Shown here: piece after piece, positions 1 to 7,707 of the stretch
How the letters are laid out: each line of letters opens with the position of its first letter
How positions within the stretch are numbered: the first letter of the stretch is position 1
Source: Bradyrhizobium niftali
Lineage (GTDB): Bacteria; Pseudomonadota; Alphaproteobacteria; Rhizobiales; Xanthobacteraceae
Assembly: GCF_004571025.1 (NCBI RefSeq)
Contig: NZ_SPQT01000001.1
Location: forward strand, 372,001 to 436,000
Direction: 5' to 3'
Length of the DNA: 64,000 nucleotides
Position numbers and translations under genes: made by a program
The notes under the pieces: generated by a model
Seen by the model: only the letters and a program-made list of their open reading frames with translations
Database searches by the model: none
Told to the model about the DNA's origin: nothing

Positions 1-244
1 CGAAGTGCATGGCGAGCGCATGGTGAAGCGCAATTTCGATCCCGGCTTCCGCATCGAGCTGCACCAGAAGGATCTCAACCTCGCGCTCGAGGGCGCGCGC
101 GCGCTCGGCCTGTCGCTGCCGAGCACGGCGGTGGCGCAGCAATTGTTCTCGTCCTGCACCGCGCATGGCGGCAAGGGCTGGGATCACTCGGCGATGGTGC
201 GCGCGTTGGAACTGATGGCGGGGCACGAGATCGCCGCGGCGTAA
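1..244 (+). CDS. garR: 2-hydroxy-3-oxopropionate (tartronate semialdehyde) reductase, 3' end only
   Basis: The reading frame is open from base 2 and ends at TAA 242-244, so about 80 C-terminal residues are present and the start lies outside the window. The residues match the C-terminal all-alpha domain of beta-hydroxyacid dehydrogenases. HQKDLNLAL carries the conserved catalytic lysine of the family, and GKGWDHSAMVRALELM is the usual end of GarR/GlxR proteins. These cytosolic enzymes reduce tartronate semialdehyde to D-glycerate in glyoxylate and allantoin/glucarate metabolism. The family is clear. The exact substrate cannot be checked because the NAD(P)-binding half is missing. Confidence 0.85.
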   Translation, partial: EVHGERMVKRNFDPGFRIELHQKDLNLALEGARALGLSLPSTAVAQQLFSSCTAHGGKGWDHSAMVRALELMAGHEIAAA

Positions 245-356
245 GTGTTACGCAGTAACACTCTCCAGATTTGCCGTGTCTTTCGTCGCGCGGGAACCGG
301 AACAATGGTCCGACCCCGCGGTTGAAGGCGCAGAACAATTACTGGAGAGTGTGGAC

Positions 357-740
357 ATGAAGACCCGTCTTGCGATTTCGTTGGCTGCCGTGTCGCTGCT
401 GGCGTCGAGTGCAGCCTTTGCCCAGTCGACGACCGAACAGGGCGCCCGGGACGGCGCGCGTGCGGGTGGCGATATCGGTGGCCCGGTCGGAGCGATGGTC
501 GGCGGCACCGTCGGTGCGGCCGTCGGCGCCGGCCTGGAGATTCCGAATGCGATCCTGGGCGGAATTCCGCGCAATGACTCCGTCGTGATCCACGAGCGCG
601 TCGTGGTCGGCGAGCCGCTGCCCCCGACCGTGGTGCTGCGTCCCGTGCCGAACTACACCGAATATCGCTATGCGGTCGTGAACGATCGCCGCGTGATCGT
701 CGAGCCGCGGACGCGTCGCGTCGTCAAGATCATCGACTGA
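357..740 (+). CDS. Secreted DUF1236 domain protein
   Basis: This 127-residue protein starts at ATG 357, chosen because MKTRLAISLAAVSLLASS is a good signal peptide with likely cleavage after AFA-Q; the frame is open further upstream but reads as noise. A glycine/alanine-rich stretch (about residues 28-65) could insert in or lie on a membrane. The C-terminal part (NYTEYRYAVVNDRRVIVEPRTRRVVKIID) is the DUF1236 module, common in Bradyrhizobium and relatives and without an established function. It probably acts in the periplasm or at the outer surface. It is a single gene followed by a strong hairpin. Confidence 0.8.
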   Translation: MKTRLAISLAAVSLLASSAAFAQSTTEQGARDGARAGGDIGGPVGAMVGGTVGAAVGAGLEIPNAILGGIPRNDSVVIHERVVVGEPLPPTVVLRPVPNYTEYRYAVVNDRRVIVEPRTRRVVKIID

Positions 741-762
741 TCAGGGACGTCGAGTGAAAACG

Positions 763-791
763 GGCCCTGCGGAGCGTCACTCCGCGGGGCC
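763..791. terminator. Hairpin terminator between convergent genes
   Basis: GGCCCTGCGGAG (763-774) pairs with CTCCGCGGGGCC (780-791) across a five-base loop, with one G-T wobble. It lies 22 bases after the DUF1236 gene and overlaps the last codons of the convergent VanZ-like gene. It can serve the plus strand. A short T-containing tail (TTCGCTTG) follows but there is no long T run. Confidence 0.6.
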
Positions 792-1154
792 TTCGCTTGT
801 GACGGATACGCTCGGGCGCAGGCGTGTCGTGACCCAATCGGCTGCGGCTGCGAGTGCAAAGCCGGCGCAGGCCGTGGCGGCATCGACCAGAAAATCCTCC
901 AGCCGTGCATGGCGCCCCGGCGCCCAGAACTGCATCAGTTCGAGCAGGCCGATCAGGATGACCGAGACGGCCGCCGCTGCCAGCCGCTGCTTCCGATAGG
1001 CGAGGCCGAAGGCAAGCCCGACCAGGATGAAGGCGAGCGCATGCTCGCCGTCCTGGCCAAGGTCGGAATGGGGACGCAGGCCGGGCGGACCGAGCGTTGC
1101 GAAGGTGACGGCGGTGGCGAGCAGCCAGGCAAAGGCACGAACCAAAATGGGCAT
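777..1154 (-). CDS. VanZ-like small integral membrane protein
   Basis: About 125 residues from ATG 1154; GTG 1160 two codons upstream is an alternative. Four hydrophobic segments can be seen: near the N-terminus (VRAFAWLLATAVTFATLG), around HALAFILVGLAFGLAY, AAAAVSVILIGLLELMQFWAPGR, and a last one around ACAGFALAAAADWV. The pattern of a conserved H in the second helix, E-L-x-Q-x-W/F in the third and R-x-x-x-x-D-F/L before the fourth (RHARLEDFLVDA) fits the VanZ-like family. Its members in Gram-negative bacteria are of unknown function; teicoplanin resistance is known only for true VanZ. The gene is alone on the minus strand. Confidence 0.7.
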   Translation of the reverse strand: MPILVRAFAWLLATAVTFATLGPPGLRPHSDLGQDGEHALAFILVGLAFGLAYRKQRLAAAAVSVILIGLLELMQFWAPGRHARLEDFLVDAATACAGFALAAAADWVTTRLRPSVSVTSEGPAE

Positions 1155-1230
1155 CCGCACCGCTTAGCACGGATTTTGCGGGCCTGCCGCGGGGCCTGAA
1201 TCAGATCGCCGTGTAGTTAATGACGAAACG

Positions 1231-1839
1231 TTAAAGTGGCTCGCGCACGCCGAGGCCGTGCATGAAACGCTCCCGGATCTGCACGGGATCGCGCCTTGTG
1301 GTGCCGACGCCGGGCTTGTCGTCGATGCGGACCGCGATCAGGCTCGGCTCGGAGGCCGACATGGCCTCCTCCACCAGGCGCTCGAAATCCTCCTCGTCGG
1401 CAGCCCAGGCGCTGTTGGCGAGCCCCGAGCCGATGGCGATGGCGACGATGTCGGCCACGTCAGCGGCCGGTGTCGGCTGCGCGCCCGTGATCTGGTAGAT
1501 GCCGTTGTCCATCACGATCATGATCAGGTTCTTCGGCTTCAGCATCGCGATCGTCGAGAGCGCGCCGAGCTGCATCAGCAGCGAGCCGTCGCCTTCGAGC
1601 GCAAAGACACGGCGCTCGGGCTGCGCCAGCGCCACGCCGAGCGCGATCGGGAAGGCAAGCCCCATGCTGCCGAGCATGTAGAAATTCTGCGGGCGGTGGC
1701 CGGCGGCCCAGAGGTCGAAATTGGTGTTGCCGATGCCGCCGATCACGGCCTCCTCGTGCTTCAGCTTTCCGATCAGGCGCGACGTCACGTCGAAGCGGTT
1801 CATCACCTTGGTGTTGCGCGTGTTCATATTCGAACTCAT
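1231..1839 (-). CDS. comE: ThDP-dependent decarboxylase, beta subunit (sulfopyruvate/phosphonopyruvate decarboxylase type)
   Basis: 202 residues from ATG 1839, ten bases after the stop of the alpha subunit gene; a TTG at 1860 would overlap that gene and is less likely. This is the C-terminal thiamine-diphosphate-binding half of a split decarboxylase. GSMGLAFPIALGVA leads to the GDGS...MDN motif (FALEGDGSLLMQ to IVMDNGIYQ), which binds the Mg-diphosphate. The split architecture, sizes and gene order match ComE/ComD, which convert 3-sulfopyruvate to sulfoacetaldehyde, and the related phosphonopyruvate decarboxylase. The 2-oxoacid used here cannot be settled from sequence alone. No phosphonate gene is nearby, whereas a putative sulfate exporter lies 12 kb away. 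Confidence 0.75.
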   Translation of the reverse strand: MSSNMNTRNTKVMNRFDVTSRLIGKLKHEEAVIGGIGNTNFDLWAAGHRPQNFYMLGSMGLAFPIALGVALAQPERRVFALEGDGSLLMQLGALSTIAMLKPKNLIMIVMDNGIYQITGAQPTPAADVADIVAIAIGSGLANSAWAADEEDFERLVEEAMSASEPSLIAVRIDDKPGVGTTRRDPVQIRERFMHGLGVREPL

Positions 1840-1849
1840 TTGGCGGCGC

Positions 1850-2401
1850 TCACTTGTCAAAAACCTTGCCGCCGGTGAGCAGCGGGCTGAGGATCAGGGC
1901 CACCGGCGCTTGCGTGGTGACCGCCTGCTTGATCGAGCGGTCGGCGATGAATTCGAGCTCGTCGAGCCGGGTGATGGTGTGGTGCTCCAGCGCCAGCGAA
2001 TCCAGCACCGGGCGCATGGTGCGGCAGACCAGCGACTGGCCGTAGTTGAACTCGCCGAGCGTGCCGCGCTCGGAGACGAACAAGATCAGCGGAATCTGGT
2101 AGGGCACCGCGAGCGAGGCGAGCACGTTGGCGAGCGTCGCAAAGCCCGAGGTCTGCATCAGCACCGCGCCGCGCCGTCCGCCCATCCAGGCGCCCGAGAC
2201 GATGCCGACGGCTTCCTCCTCGCGGGCGGTGGCAAAGGTGGTGAAGAACGGATCGGCATGCAGGTTCTTGATCAGCGGCGTCAGCACGCGGTCGGGCACG
2301 TAAGGGATCAGGCTGATCTCGTTCCGCTTCAGGGTTTGCAGGACGATGCCGTGCCAGCTTTTGTCGCTGGACCCCTGTGTCGCCTGTTCCGCAATCGCCA
2401 T
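1850..2401 (-). CDS. comD: ThDP-dependent decarboxylase, alpha subunit (sulfopyruvate decarboxylase type)
   Basis: 183 residues from ATG 2401 (MAIAEQATQ). This is the N-terminal pyrimidine-binding half of a split ThDP enzyme. The conserved glutamate that activates the cofactor lies in TAREEEAVGIVSGAWMGG, and GAVLMQTSGFATLANVLASL is the usual following helix. It is translated just before the beta subunit gene, and the two should form a heteromeric enzyme in the cytosol. The family decarboxylates short 2-oxoacids with an anionic group at C3. It is divergent from a 2-hydroxyacid dehydrogenase gene (250 bp between), which could make or remove the 2-oxoacid. Confidence 0.75.
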   Translation of the reverse strand: MAIAEQATQGSSDKSWHGIVLQTLKRNEISLIPYVPDRVLTPLIKNLHADPFFTTFATAREEEAVGIVSGAWMGGRRGAVLMQTSGFATLANVLASLAVPYQIPLILFVSERGTLGEFNYGQSLVCRTMRPVLDSLALEHHTITRLDELEFIADRSIKQAVTTQAPVALILSPLLTGGKVFDK

Positions 2402-2651
2402 TGCGTTCTCCCTTCGGCCGCGCATTCTTCTTGGTTCTTGCCATTGTCCTGGCCGTCGCGGCGATCTGCCGAACTTGACGCAGGCAGCGGGATTGTCAAC
2501 ATGTCCGGGCCGGCACCGTGATCTGCGCCAGACGGCCTGCCGTGGCCGGCACCGCCATGTCATATGTGGGCAAAGAAAGTGTGGGAGGAAGCACGGAAGG
2601 GGGCGCGCGCCGCGCTGGCCGTGGCTGATCCCGGAGAGCCGGAAGGTCCTG

Positions 2652-3701
2652 ATGTCGGTCAACAGCAAGCGTGTCGTCTACTCCAATTATCTGGCCAATC
2701 CGATCTATGTCGACATCCTGAAAGCGCGGTCCGACGTCCGGCTCGATCGCATCGAGAACGCAAGCCCTGAAGATTTCTATGCGCCCATCCTGAGCGCGGC
2801 CCATGTCTACCAGATCGGCGCCGCCCGCGACGAGCTCGCCCCGCATTTCCATGTCGATGCCGCCTTCCTGAAGCGTACGCCGAACCTGCTGCTCGTCTCC
2901 AGCAACGGCGCGGGCTTCGATCCCGTCGATGTCGAAGCCTGCACGGACGCGGGCGTCGTGGTCGTCAACCAGTCCGGCGGCAACGCGCATTCGGTCGCCG
3001 AGCATGCGTTGGCGATGATGCTGACGCTGTCCAAGCGCATCATCCAGTCCGACCGCCGGTTGCGCCGGGAGCGCAACGTCAACCGCAACGAGCTCGTCGG
3101 CAACGAAGTCGAGCACAAGACCGTCGGCATCATCGGTCTCGGCAATGTCGGCCGCCGCATCGCCGCGCTGTGCAAGGGCCTGCTCGGCATGAAGGTGCTG
3201 GCCTATGATCCGTATCTGTCGGCCGAGGTGATGGCCGAGCGGGGCGGCGAGAAGGTCGAGCTCGACGAGCTCTTGCGCCGCGCCGATTTCGTCTCGATCT
3301 CCTGCCCGCTCAACAAGGGCAGCCGCAACTTGATCAGCGTGCGCGAATTCGCGCTGATGCAGCCCCATGCCTATTTCATCACCACCGCGCGCGGCTTCAT
3401 CCACGACGAGGACGCGCTGCTCCAGGCTCTGCGCGACAAGCGCATTGCGGGGGCCGGTCTCGACGTCTGGTCCAAGGAGCCGCCGCCGCCCGAGCATCCG
3501 CTGCTCCAGTTCGACAACGTGCTGGCGAGCCCGCACACCGCAGGCGTGACGACCGAGGCGCGCCAGAACATGGGCCGCATTGCCGCCGAGCAGGTGCTGG
3601 ACACGCTCGACGGCAAGCGCCCGCCGCGCATCATCAATCCCGAAGTTTGGCCGCGCTACGCCGAGCGCTTCAAGCAGGCGTTCGGCGTGACGCCGGGATA
3701 G
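2652..3701 (+). CDS. D-isomer-specific 2-hydroxyacid dehydrogenase
   Basis: 349 residues starting at ATG 2652, which has a good GGAAGG ribosome site six bases upstream. The Rossmann motif GIIGLGNVGRRIA sits near residue 158. The catalytic Arg (TTARGFIHDE), Glu (SKEPPPPEHP) and His (ASPHTAG) of the family are all present. It should interconvert a 2-hydroxyacid and its 2-oxoacid with NAD(P)H in the cytosol. Its divergent neighbours are ComDE-like decarboxylase subunits. SlcC, the (S)-sulfolactate dehydrogenase, belongs to this same superfamily, so a 2-hydroxyacid to 2-oxoacid to aldehyde route is plausible but unproven. Phosphoglycerate- or glyoxylate-type substrates are alternatives. Confidence 0.8.
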   Translation: MSVNSKRVVYSNYLANPIYVDILKARSDVRLDRIENASPEDFYAPILSAAHVYQIGAARDELAPHFHVDAAFLKRTPNLLLVSSNGAGFDPVDVEACTDAGVVVVNQSGGNAHSVAEHALAMMLTLSKRIIQSDRRLRRERNVNRNELVGNEVEHKTVGIIGLGNVGRRIAALCKGLLGMKVLAYDPYLSAEVMAERGGEKVELDELLRRADFVSISCPLNKGSRNLISVREFALMQPHAYFITTARGFIHDEDALLQALRDKRIAGAGLDVWSKEPPPPEHPLLQFDNVLASPHTAGVTTEARQNMGRIAAEQVLDTLDGKRPPRIINPEVWPRYAERFKQAFGVTPG

Positions 3702-3820
3702 GGACGCGCGCAAGGTCCGATTGCGCTCCAATCATTGGTTACCGCGATGAAAATACAAAGCGGCGCATCCTATCGATTGCGTGAGTGAACGCGTATGACT
3801 TGTCCTGTAGATCAGGGCTC

Positions 3821-4261
3821 ATGAGCATACTTTCGATTGCGACATCCGGACTTTCTGCAGCGAGTTTGCGCGTGAGCGTGGCCGCGAGCAATATCGCCAA
3901 CGTCAACACGACCGGGCCGCTGCCAGTATCAGGCGGATCGAGCACATCGGCCGGTGCGGGCATTGCTCCGACCTTTCCCGCGGCTTATGTACCGTTGCGC
4001 GTCGATCAGGTCTCCCAATCGAGCGGCTCGACGCCGGGCGGTACGGTCGCGACCGTGTCGACCGTTTCGCCGAGCTATACTGCACAGTCCGACCCGAGCG
4101 CTTCCTTCGCAAACCAGGACGGCCTGGTCGCAGCGCCGAATGTCGATCTCGCCGGCGAATTCGTTGAACTGGCGACCGCGAAGTACAGCTTCATCGCCAA
4201 TGCGAAGGTCATTCAAGCCTACGCCGAGACGACAGAGTCGCTGCTCGATATCAAGACATAA
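3821..4261 (+). CDS. Orphan flagellar basal-body rod-like protein (FlgC-like)
   Basis: 146 residues from ATG 3821; an upstream in-frame GTG at 3785 has no better support. The N-terminus ISLATSGL-like segment (SILSIATSGLSAASLRVSVAASNIANVNT) matches the rod-domain signature shared by FlgB, FlgC, FlgF and FlgG. The C-terminus (VDLAGEFVELATAKYSFIANAKVIQAY) matches the paired C-terminal helix. The middle is low in complexity and rich in Ser/Thr/Gly. Its size suits FlgC, the proximal rod, which is exported by the flagellar type III apparatus. No other flagellar gene is in the window, so it may be a divergent stray paralogue rather than the main rod gene. Confidence 0.7.
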   Translation: MSILSIATSGLSAASLRVSVAASNIANVNTTGPLPVSGGSSTSAGAGIAPTFPAAYVPLRVDQVSQSSGSTPGGTVATVSTVSPSYTAQSDPSASFANQDGLVAAPNVDLAGEFVELATAKYSFIANAKVIQAYAETTESLLDIKT

Positions 4262-4447
4262 TGGTTGACGTCGCCGCGTGTCGCGCGCGCGTTCCGCGAG
4301 GCTTTGGGCAGGGCGGGGCGGCTGACGGATCGAACCGGCGCCTGGATCTTCGGCGGGAACCGTTGCCGGCTTTGATCCCGGTCAAAATCTGCCTCCCCGA
4401 AATCGAGTAAATGGGATAAGAGTGCTGCCGGGGCAGCAGGAGGTCCC

Positions 4448-4660
4448 ATGTCCACTTATGTCGTCAGGTTCATGAAGGACGTGCTCGGGGAGTACGGCCG
4501 GCAGATCGAGGTCTGTCAGGGCACGCTCGAGATCGACGCCGCCGACGAGGACGAGGCCAGGGAACGGGCGAAGGCGCGGTTTTGCAAGGACCAGGCGTTG
4601 TGTCACTGGTCGCTGCATGCCGATCGCATCCACGTCAAACCGGCTGACTTTCCCTCGTAA
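4448..4660 (+). CDS. Small hypothetical protein (70 aa)
   Basis: The gene starts at ATG 4448 behind a strong GGAGG ribosome site (AGCAGGAGGTCCC). I do not know a function. The protein is a small alpha/beta type without signal or membrane segment: an N-terminal strand (TYVVRFMKDVLG), an acidic helix (DEDEARERAKARF) and a C-terminal strand (WSLHADRIHV). The helix-to-strand pattern EARERA...W.L..DRI.V recurs in the 76-residue protein at 58176, which suggests that the two belong to one small-protein family. It is a single gene 186 bp after the FlgC-like gene. Confidence 0.7.
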   Translation: MSTYVVRFMKDVLGEYGRQIEVCQGTLEIDAADEDEARERAKARFCKDQALCHWSLHADRIHVKPADFPS

Positions 4661-4663
4661 GGC

Positions 4664-5247
4664 TTACCGGCCGGGCGCCGTTGCCGGCGGCGGCGCGGTT
4701 GCGCCCGCGCCGAGCGAGCGTTGCACCATGACGGTGTCGGACCAGCGGCCGTGCCGGTAGGCGACGCCGCAGAGCAGGCCGGCGCGCGCGAAGCCGAACT
4801 TCTCGTGCAGCGCCAGCGAGGGCGCGTTGTCGGCATCGATATAGCCGATCATCTGGCGGAAGCCGGCCGCGGCACAAACATCGACCAACTCCTGAAGCAA
4901 TAGCCGTCCGACGCCGCGGCCGAGATGCGCGTGGTGGACGTAGATCGAGTGCTTGGCGGTGTAGCGATAGGCCGGGCGCTTGCGGAACAGCACCGCATAG
5001 GCATAGCCGACCACCTCGCCGCGGTAGGTCGCGACCAGTGGGGCAGGCGGGTCTGCTTCAGGTTCTTGCGCCGGTCGCGCAGATCGTCCGGCTCCGGCGC
5101 GCCGGTTCCCTCGACATCGCGCGGCACCCCGTTGCGGACGTGATGGCGGTAGATCGCCAGCATCGCCTCGACATCGCTCTCGCGTGAGGGGCGGACCAGG
5201 ACCGGCTCGTCATCCGCGCGGATTGCGGCTGTTTCGGTCATCGGCAC
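4664..5247 (-). pseudogene. GNAT N-acetyltransferase broken by a one-base frameshift
   Basis: Two minus-strand frames together make one GNAT enzyme of the phosphinothricin/methionine sulfoximine acetyltransferase (Pat/MddA) type. The N-terminal part (5247 to about 5040) reads VRPSRESDVEAMLAIYRHHV...LKQTRLPH. The C-terminal part (about 5038 to 4664) reads VGYAYAVLFRKRPAYRYTAKHSIYVHH, then the acetyl-CoA loop GRGVGRLLLQELV and LHEKFGFARAG. At 5037-5042 (minus strand CCCCACTGGTCGCG) one base is missing; restoring it gives LPHLVATYRGEVVGYAY, as expected for the family. It is either a recent inactivation or a sequencing error. Everything else looks intact. Confidence 0.8.
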
Positions 5248-7605
5248 CTACTCGGCAACGACGTAAGTATAGAGCCCGATGCGGCCATTCGCATCGACCT
5301 CCTTGTAGACGCCCTGGATTTCGACGTCGAAGCCCGGGAACGTGTTGAAACAGGTCTCGAACATCTTGAGATAGTCCACCATGGGCTTGGCCCGTTCCGT
5401 CAGCCGCTCGCCGGGCACGATGGTGGCGATGCCGGGCGGATAGACCACGAAGGGCGTGGTGGCGATGCGGCCCGCGATCGCCTCGATCGGCAGATAGTCG
5501 ACGTCGTTGCGGAACAAATAGCGCGCGGCATCGCGGGGCGACATCGCGATCTCAGGCATGTGCTCGGGCATGAACTGCCGCGCCTGCAGCGCGCTGACAT
5601 CTGCGGCGCGGAAGAAGCGGTGCATCTCGCCGCAGAGGTCGCGCAGCCGCACGCCGGCATAGCGTGCCTGCCGCCGCTGATGGAATTCCGGGATCGCGTC
5701 CGCCAGCAACGCATTGTCGTCGTGCAGCCTCTTGAAGGCGACGAGGCCGGAGATCAGCGTGCCGGCCTTGCTCGCCTCGACGCCGGGAGTGAGCAGGAAG
5801 AGCAGCGAGTTGAGGTCGTTCTTCTCGGGCACGATGCGGTTTTCGCGCAGATATTGCGCGACCACAGGGGCGGGGATGCCGTGCTCGGCATAGGCGCCGG
5901 TGGTACGGTCGAATCCGGGCGTGAGCAGCGTCAGCTTGTTCGGATCGGTCATGGCAAAGCCTTCCGCGAGATCGGGAAAGCCGTGCCAGTTGGTATCCGG
6001 GGAGAGCTGCCACAAGGCGGGATTGGTCGCGAGCTCGTCGGTCGAGAGCGTTTCCCAGGCGACATTGTGGGCGGCGCCGGGACGGCTGACATCGGGGATG
6101 GCGACGCGATCCGGCACGAAGGGCTCGAAGAACCAGCGGCGGTCCGGGTTCTGCTCCTTCTCCTCGAACTCCCGGCGCATTGCGCGGATCTTCTTGCGCA
6201 GCTCGATGCCGAGCCGGATCGTGTCGTCCCACAGCACCTCGCCGGAACGCCCCTTCATCATCTGCGCGCCGACGTCGAGCGAGGCGAACAGCGGGTAGAA
6301 CGGCGAGGTCGAGGCGTGCTGCATGAAGCTTTCGTTGAAGCGGCGGTGCTCGACCCGCCGTTTCTGGCCGCGGATGTGACGGTCCTTGATGTGGATCTGG
6401 GAGGCCTGCGAAAAACTCGCGAGCTGCTTGTGGGTGGACTGCGTCGCGATGATGCCCGGCGCCTCGGGGGGAAGGTTGGCGAGGCCCATGGCAAAGCGGC
6501 CGGCATAGAGCGGGTGGAACTTCATGAAGCCGGCCCAGGCCTCGTCGAACAGGATGTACTCGCAGAGATGGCCGATGCGCTTCAGGATCATCTCGGCGCT
6601 GTGGATCGTGCCGTCATAGGTGCACTGTTCGACCACGGCGACGCGGAACGGCCGTTCCTTGCGCCAGGCGTCGCGATCCCCAACCAGCGGATGGTTGCGG
6701 ATCGCCTCGCGCAGGGCCTTCTCGTCGAGCACGTCCCAGCGCATCGGGCCGATCAAGCCCCAGGCGTTGCGGATGGTCGGGACGTAGACCGGGATGCCGC
6801 CATTGATCATCAGCGCGCCGTGGTGGGCGGCCTTGTGGTTGTTGCGGTCGAACAGCACGAGATCGCCGTCGGTGACGAGCGCGCCGAGCGCGACCTTGTT
6901 CGAGGTCGAGGTGCCGTTGAGCACGAAATAGGTCTTCTCCGCGCCGAAGATCTGCGCGGCCTCCTTCTGCGCCTTCAGCGCCGGGCCCTCATGGGTGAGG
7001 AGGTCGCCGAGGTCGAGCACGGAGTTGTCGAGGTCGTCGCGGAACACGGATTCGCCGAGATGCTCGACGAAGACCCGGCCGATCGGGCTTCGATTGTAGA
7101 ACACGCCGCCATTGTGGCCCGGACAGGTCCAGAGCTGGTTGCCTTCCTCGGCATAGTCCACCAGCGCACCGAAGAACGGTGTCTTCAGCGTCTCGGCATA
7201 TTGCTTGAGCCGGCTGATCAGGTTCTTGGCGATGAAGGTCGGCGTCTCCTCGGACAGGAAGACATAGCCGTCGATGAAGTCGAGCACCTCGACCGGCAAA
7301 TCCTCGAAGCGCTTGCGCCGGATCAGGAGGATGATCGGGAAGTCGAGGCCGCGGCGCCGCATCAGGTTGATCAGGGCCGAGGTCTTGCCCTCCAGGCCCT
7401 TCTTGCCCCAGTCCACCACCATGCAGCCGATCGCGGCGTCGGTCTGCACCGCCATCTCCGCGTCCTCCAGCTTGCGGGCCCGGACCACCTCGAAACCGGA
7501 GCGCTGGATCTCCTCGATGATCTGGTTGAAGCGGACGCCTTCGAGGTCGTCGGCGTCGAACACGGGTGCGGCGAACAGGAAGTTGAAGCGCTTGAAATAG
7601 TCCAT
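5248..7605 (-). CDS. PLP-dependent Orn/Lys/Arg decarboxylase
   Basis: 785 residues from ATG 7605 (MDYFKRFNFLF); an in-frame start 13 codons upstream looks unconserved. Order of domains: an N-terminal receiver-like wing (about 1-130, with CMVVDWGKKG), the aspartate-aminotransferase fold, and the C-terminal decarboxylase domain. The PLP lysine is in ATQSTHKQLASFSQ near residue 393. The size and layout fit the large inducible amino-acid decarboxylases (AdiA, CadA, SpeC/SpeF), which remove CO2 from arginine, lysine or ornithine to give agmatine, cadaverine or putrescine and consume a proton. The substrate cannot be chosen from sequence, and no antiporter is adjacent. It is a single gene. Confidence 0.85.
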   Translation of the reverse strand: MDYFKRFNFLFAAPVFDADDLEGVRFNQIIEEIQRSGFEVVRARKLEDAEMAVQTDAAIGCMVVDWGKKGLEGKTSALINLMRRRGLDFPIILLIRRKRFEDLPVEVLDFIDGYVFLSEETPTFIAKNLISRLKQYAETLKTPFFGALVDYAEEGNQLWTCPGHNGGVFYNRSPIGRVFVEHLGESVFRDDLDNSVLDLGDLLTHEGPALKAQKEAAQIFGAEKTYFVLNGTSTSNKVALGALVTDGDLVLFDRNNHKAAHHGALMINGGIPVYVPTIRNAWGLIGPMRWDVLDEKALREAIRNHPLVGDRDAWRKERPFRVAVVEQCTYDGTIHSAEMILKRIGHLCEYILFDEAWAGFMKFHPLYAGRFAMGLANLPPEAPGIIATQSTHKQLASFSQASQIHIKDRHIRGQKRRVEHRRFNESFMQHASTSPFYPLFASLDVGAQMMKGRSGEVLWDDTIRLGIELRKKIRAMRREFEEKEQNPDRRWFFEPFVPDRVAIPDVSRPGAAHNVAWETLSTDELATNPALWQLSPDTNWHGFPDLAEGFAMTDPNKLTLLTPGFDRTTGAYAEHGIPAPVVAQYLRENRIVPEKNDLNSLLFLLTPGVEASKAGTLISGLVAFKRLHDDNALLADAIPEFHQRRQARYAGVRLRDLCGEMHRFFRAADVSALQARQFMPEHMPEIAMSPRDAARYLFRNDVDYLPIEAIAGRIATTPFVVYPPGIATIVPGERLTERAKPMVDYLKMFETCFNTFPGFDVEIQGVYKEVDANGRIGLYTYVVAE

Positions 7606-7707
7606 TGTCGGTCCCGAATGTACTGGAGACACAGCTCTCGGCACATTCGATGACAGTTGGATGACAGTGGCTGCGGTCCGCGTTTTTCGCCTCTCCCCGC
7701 GGTCTCT

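Noticed and set aside
5560..7653. A 697-codon open frame opposite the Orn/Lys/Arg decarboxylase gene
   Set aside because: An antisense shadow caused by high GC at third codon positions; no domain is recognisable.
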